From CAZUMW01 sp964621615 (lineage in GTDB: Bacteria > Desulfobacterota > WTBG01 > CAIYCZ01 > CAIRTM01), in the NCBI GenBank assembly GCA_964621615.1, contig CAZUMW010000010.1, positions 1-64,000 on the forward strand: a stretch of 64,000 bases of DNA. The letters are read 5' to 3'. Positions 61,851-64,000 of this stretch are shown here, one piece after another; position 1 is the stretch's first letter; the number at the start of each line of letters is the position of its first letter. The position numbers and the translations under genes were made by a program. The notes beneath the pieces were generated by a model that searched no databases, was not told the DNA's origin, and worked only from the letters and a program-made list of their open reading frames with translations.

Positions 61851-63470
61851 ATGAAAGTAAAACCAGGAGCGGTGCTGGGGTTCATAACTGTATCTGCGGC
61901 TTTTCTTGTGTTCTTTTCCGCTACCCGCGCTCAGGCCGCGTATGAGCTCATGGACGGAAAGCTTATTATCAGCGGGTTTATCAAAAACACCACCTACATC
62001 CGCACCTCGGTCTATGACCGTGAATTCGAAACAAAATATCCGGACTCCAATCACGACTCACGCGTTGATTTCTCAAACTGGTCAGGCTATCTGGAGGCGC
62101 TTTATTCGGTAAAGGAAAGCTCCGATCTGACCGTGCGGCTGTTCGGCGGCCTCAGGTACTGGTATGAAATGTCCATGCGCCTGGATGACGAGCTCAGAAG
62201 AAGCGTCTATCACGAGCACCGCAAGGAATACATCAGCCCCCGTCAGCTTGAGGATGTTATAACCGAAGCCTACGTCGACATAATCAGAGGCCCCTGGCAG
62301 GTCAGAATCGGTAAGCAGATCGCCATCTGGGGGCAGCTCGACGTGAACCGCGTCGCCGACGTGGTTAACCCGCTTGACCTTCGGTGGGGCGTACCCGGTG
62401 TCGACAATTGGGAGGAGATCAAGCGAGGGATCTGGATGATCAGGGCGTTTTATCAGTCTCAGCTGCCCGGCAGCCTGTCATTTGAGTTCATTTTCAACCC
62501 CGGTGACTACAAGGGGATGATGCTCCCCTACACGGGAACGCACTGGGGTCAGGAGTACTTTAAAGACGCCGGATTTACCGACGGCATGAAAGAGCGCGGC
62601 ATGTTTGCCTGGCTCCACGAAAAAATGATTCAGGACCAGCCCGGATGGAATCTGAGCGAGAATTATGAATTCGGCATGAGAGTCAGAGGATTCACCTGGA
62701 ACATCGACTGGACGCTTCTGTACTGGAACGGCCTCACCGACGGTCCGGTCTGCGCTCACCCCAGCCGTGCCAATGACCTTGCCCTTCAATACGTAAAAGC
62801 AGGCATACGGGCGGCCATGACCGGCGGTTACCTTGACCCGGGCCCGGTGCCACGCTATGAGGTTTTTGAGTACAAGCGCTTTCACACGATCGGCGGTACG
62901 GCACAGACCTTTATTTCCTGGCTGTACAACTCTGTGTGGCGCCTTGAGTGGTTTTATGAAATCGGCAGCCCGATGAATAAAGGCGAGGTCGGCGACGGCA
63001 CCGCAATATATGATGAGGTGCGCCGCGATATTTTCGGCTTCGCGCTGCAGGGAAACTGGAAGATCCGCTTACCCTGGTTTACCGAAAAAATAGCCACCGG
63101 TAAAATGCTTGATCTGTCCATCACCTACTTCCGTGAGCAGATTTTCAACCATGACCATGATCTGGTCGTTAATGACCGCTATCACCCGCTGGGGGACTCG
63201 GTTACCGACTCGTTCACATTGTTTATGAAACAGGAGATGTTCAACACATCCTGGGTGTTTATATTCATCGGCAATTATTATATGCGGTGCGGCAAATGGA
63301 TGGCGGTACCCAGCTTTACCTATATGTTTCCGGAATATATTATGGACGGCGGGCTCCGGCTCGATCTGGGCCTCAAGCTGTACGGCGGCGCGCGTCATCA
63401 CTATGACACGCTCTCGCATCTCATGGATCACAAGGACAGCATAATCTTCAGACTGCGGTGGGAATTCTAA
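61851..63470 (+). CDS. DUF1302-family outer-membrane protein
   Basis: A 539-residue exported beta-rich protein of DUF1302. The signal peptide ends near TRAQAAYE. The family core RIGKQIAIWGQLDVNRVADVVNPLDL (about 148-173, given by its ends RIGKQ and NPLDL) is followed by alternating strands, ending in IIFRLRWEF, an aromatic C-terminus typical of outer-membrane barrels. Proposed to be a porin-like channel for hydrophobic compounds; evidence is indirect. AGGAGG precedes the ATG; DUF1329 follows after 67 bases. Confidence 0.85.
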   Translation: MKVKPGAVLGFITVSAAFLVFFSATRAQAAYELMDGKLIISGFIKNTTYIRTSVYDREFETKYPDSNHDSRVDFSNWSGYLEALYSVKESSDLTVRLFGGLRYWYEMSMRLDDELRRSVYHEHRKEYISPRQLEDVITEAYVDIIRGPWQVRIGKQIAIWGQLDVNRVADVVNPLDLRWGVPGVDNWEEIKRGIWMIRAFYQSQLPGSLSFEFIFNPGDYKGMMLPYTGTHWGQEYFKDAGFTDGMKERGMFAWLHEKMIQDQPGWNLSENYEFGMRVRGFTWNIDWTLLYWNGLTDGPVCAHPSRANDLALQYVKAGIRAAMTGGYLDPGPVPRYEVFEYKRFHTIGGTAQTFISWLYNSVWRLEWFYEIGSPMNKGEVGDGTAIYDEVRRDIFGFALQGNWKIRLPWFTEKIATGKMLDLSITYFREQIFNHDHDLVVNDRYHPLGDSVTDSFTLFMKQEMFNTSWVFIFIGNYYMRCGKWMAVPSFTYMFPEYIMDGGLRLDLGLKLYGGARHHYDTLSHLMDHKDSIIFRLRWEF

Positions 63471-63522
63471 TTTATTTGTATACATTTGAAATTTTTTTTA
63501 CATAATTAACTATTTTAATTCA

Positions 63523-63530
63523 AAGGAGGT
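63523..63530 (+). promoter_or_regulatory. Ribosome-binding site deciding the DUF1329 start
   Basis: AAGGAGGT at 63523-63530 lies seven bases before the ATG at 63538 and decides between two adjacent ATG codons (63538 and 63541). Confidence 0.6.
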
Positions 63531-63537
63531 TAACCGC

Positions 63538-64000
63538 ATGATGGGAAAAGGGCTAACACGCACATTGACCGTACTGATACTATTTGCCGCACTGTGCATG
63601 GTGCCTGCGGCTGCCGCTGCAGAGGGCATCATGCAGCACGCGTACTCAAAAGACGAGCTTGCAAAGGTTCGGGCCTGGGAAAAAACCTGGGCCGGAAAAA
63701 AAATAGACACGTCAAATGTCGACCAGGTAAAGCAGTATCTGCCCGAGGGGTTCTATGATGTATATAAAAACCCGCAGAAGTGGGGAGCCCCGGAAGGAAA
63801 AACCCTGTATTTTACGATCCGCCCCTATGAGTTTGTGCAGGAAACCGACAACTACATAGCGGCAACAAAAAAATACTCCCCCACTGTCAAAACCGACGCC
63901 GACGGCGTCATCACCAATATACGGGACATCGCCGGCCGCCCGTTCCCCGATCCCAAGACCGGCTTTGAAATGGCATGGAATTTCGAGCTTCAGACCAAGG
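63538..64000 (+). CDS. DUF1329-family protein, 5' part (runs off the window)
   Basis: The first 154 codons of a DUF1329 protein. After a signal peptide (hydrophobic about 9-24, AAAAE cleavage) come YSKDELAKVRAWEKTWAGKK, then VKQYLPEGFYDVYKNPQKWG and DADGVITNIRDIAGRPFP. These are the N-terminal blocks of DUF1329, thought to be an outer-membrane or periplasmic lipid-handling protein that pairs with DUF1302. The open frame continues past the last base. No defect is seen in the visible part. Confidence 0.85.
   Translation, partial: MMGKGLTRTLTVLILFAALCMVPAAAAAEGIMQHAYSKDELAKVRAWEKTWAGKKIDTSNVDQVKQYLPEGFYDVYKNPQKWGAPEGKTLYFTIRPYEFVQETDNYIAATKKYSPTVKTDADGVITNIRDIAGRPFPDPKTGFEMAWNFELQTK

Noticed and set aside
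1..64000. tRNA, rRNA, CRISPR arrays, phage or intact transposase genes
   Set aside because: I looked for cloverleaf-like stretches, evenly spaced direct repeats and transposase motifs and saw none that hold up. A tRNA search program would settle the tRNA question.

Overview
The window reads as the chromosome of a strictly anaerobic, Gram-negative bacterium, most likely Desulfobacterota (the former Deltaproteobacteria, near the syntrophic or sulfate-reducing lineages). This rests on multiple heterodisulfide-reductase (Hdr) modules, a methylmalonyl-CoA mutase/epimerase cassette, ADP-forming succinyl-CoA synthetase, outer-membrane TolC and RND proteins, a DUF1302/DUF1329/Ycf48-like/MMPL quartet and a DivIVA-YggT-DUF167 cluster. 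The taxonomic placement is inference from gene content; there is no rRNA gene, tRNA gene, CRISPR array, phage or intact transposase in the window.

Layout. 0-8.2 kb: a CusABC-like heavy-metal efflux operon (minus strand) bracketed by two direct copies of a short element with terminal inverted repeats. 8.3-11.5 kb: a lipoprotein, then a radical SAM/SPASM enzyme coupled to a homospermidine-synthase-like dehydrogenase. 11.7-14.6 kb: class I aldolase, CDF metal transporter, DUF1284 protein and isochorismatase-like hydrolase. 14.8-18.7 kb: a signalling unit (orphan periplasmic binding protein, histidine kinase, NarL-type regulator, stand-alone PAS protein). 19.1-22.5 kb: sucCD, a DUF3617 protein and a gamma-carbonic-anhydrase-like protein.

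22.6-36.5 kb (minus strand) is the most striking region: eleven consecutive redox genes encoding two HdrBC pairs, three different HdrA proteins (one a tandem double HdrA), an MvhD-like subunit, an FrhB/FdhB-like subunit and a TfrA/TfrB-like (fumarate reductase-type) pair. It is followed by methylmalonyl-CoA mutase, methylmalonyl-CoA epimerase, a GYD-domain protein and an acyl-CoA ligase (36.8-41.7 kb). With sucCD nearby, the parts fit a succinyl-CoA/methylmalonyl-CoA route whose difficult succinate/fumarate-type redox step could be driven by flavin-based electron bifurcation or confurcation. That is an inference.

42.1-47.2 kb: an MFS transporter, a TolC-family protein with candidate operators, a MarR regulator and an HdrD-like CCG protein. 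47.2-56.1 kb: a divergent HemF-like protein, then housekeeping genes (DUF167, DivIVA, YggT, coaX, nadC, valS, a hypoxanthine phosphoribosyltransferase, a nitroreductase). 56.2-64 kb: a flavoprotein of the geranylgeranyl-reductase type and a lipid- or hydrophobe-handling locus (Ycf48-like, MMPL/RND, DUF1302, DUF1329). The last gene runs off the window. Small REP-like hairpins and dispersed repeats punctuate the intergenic regions.
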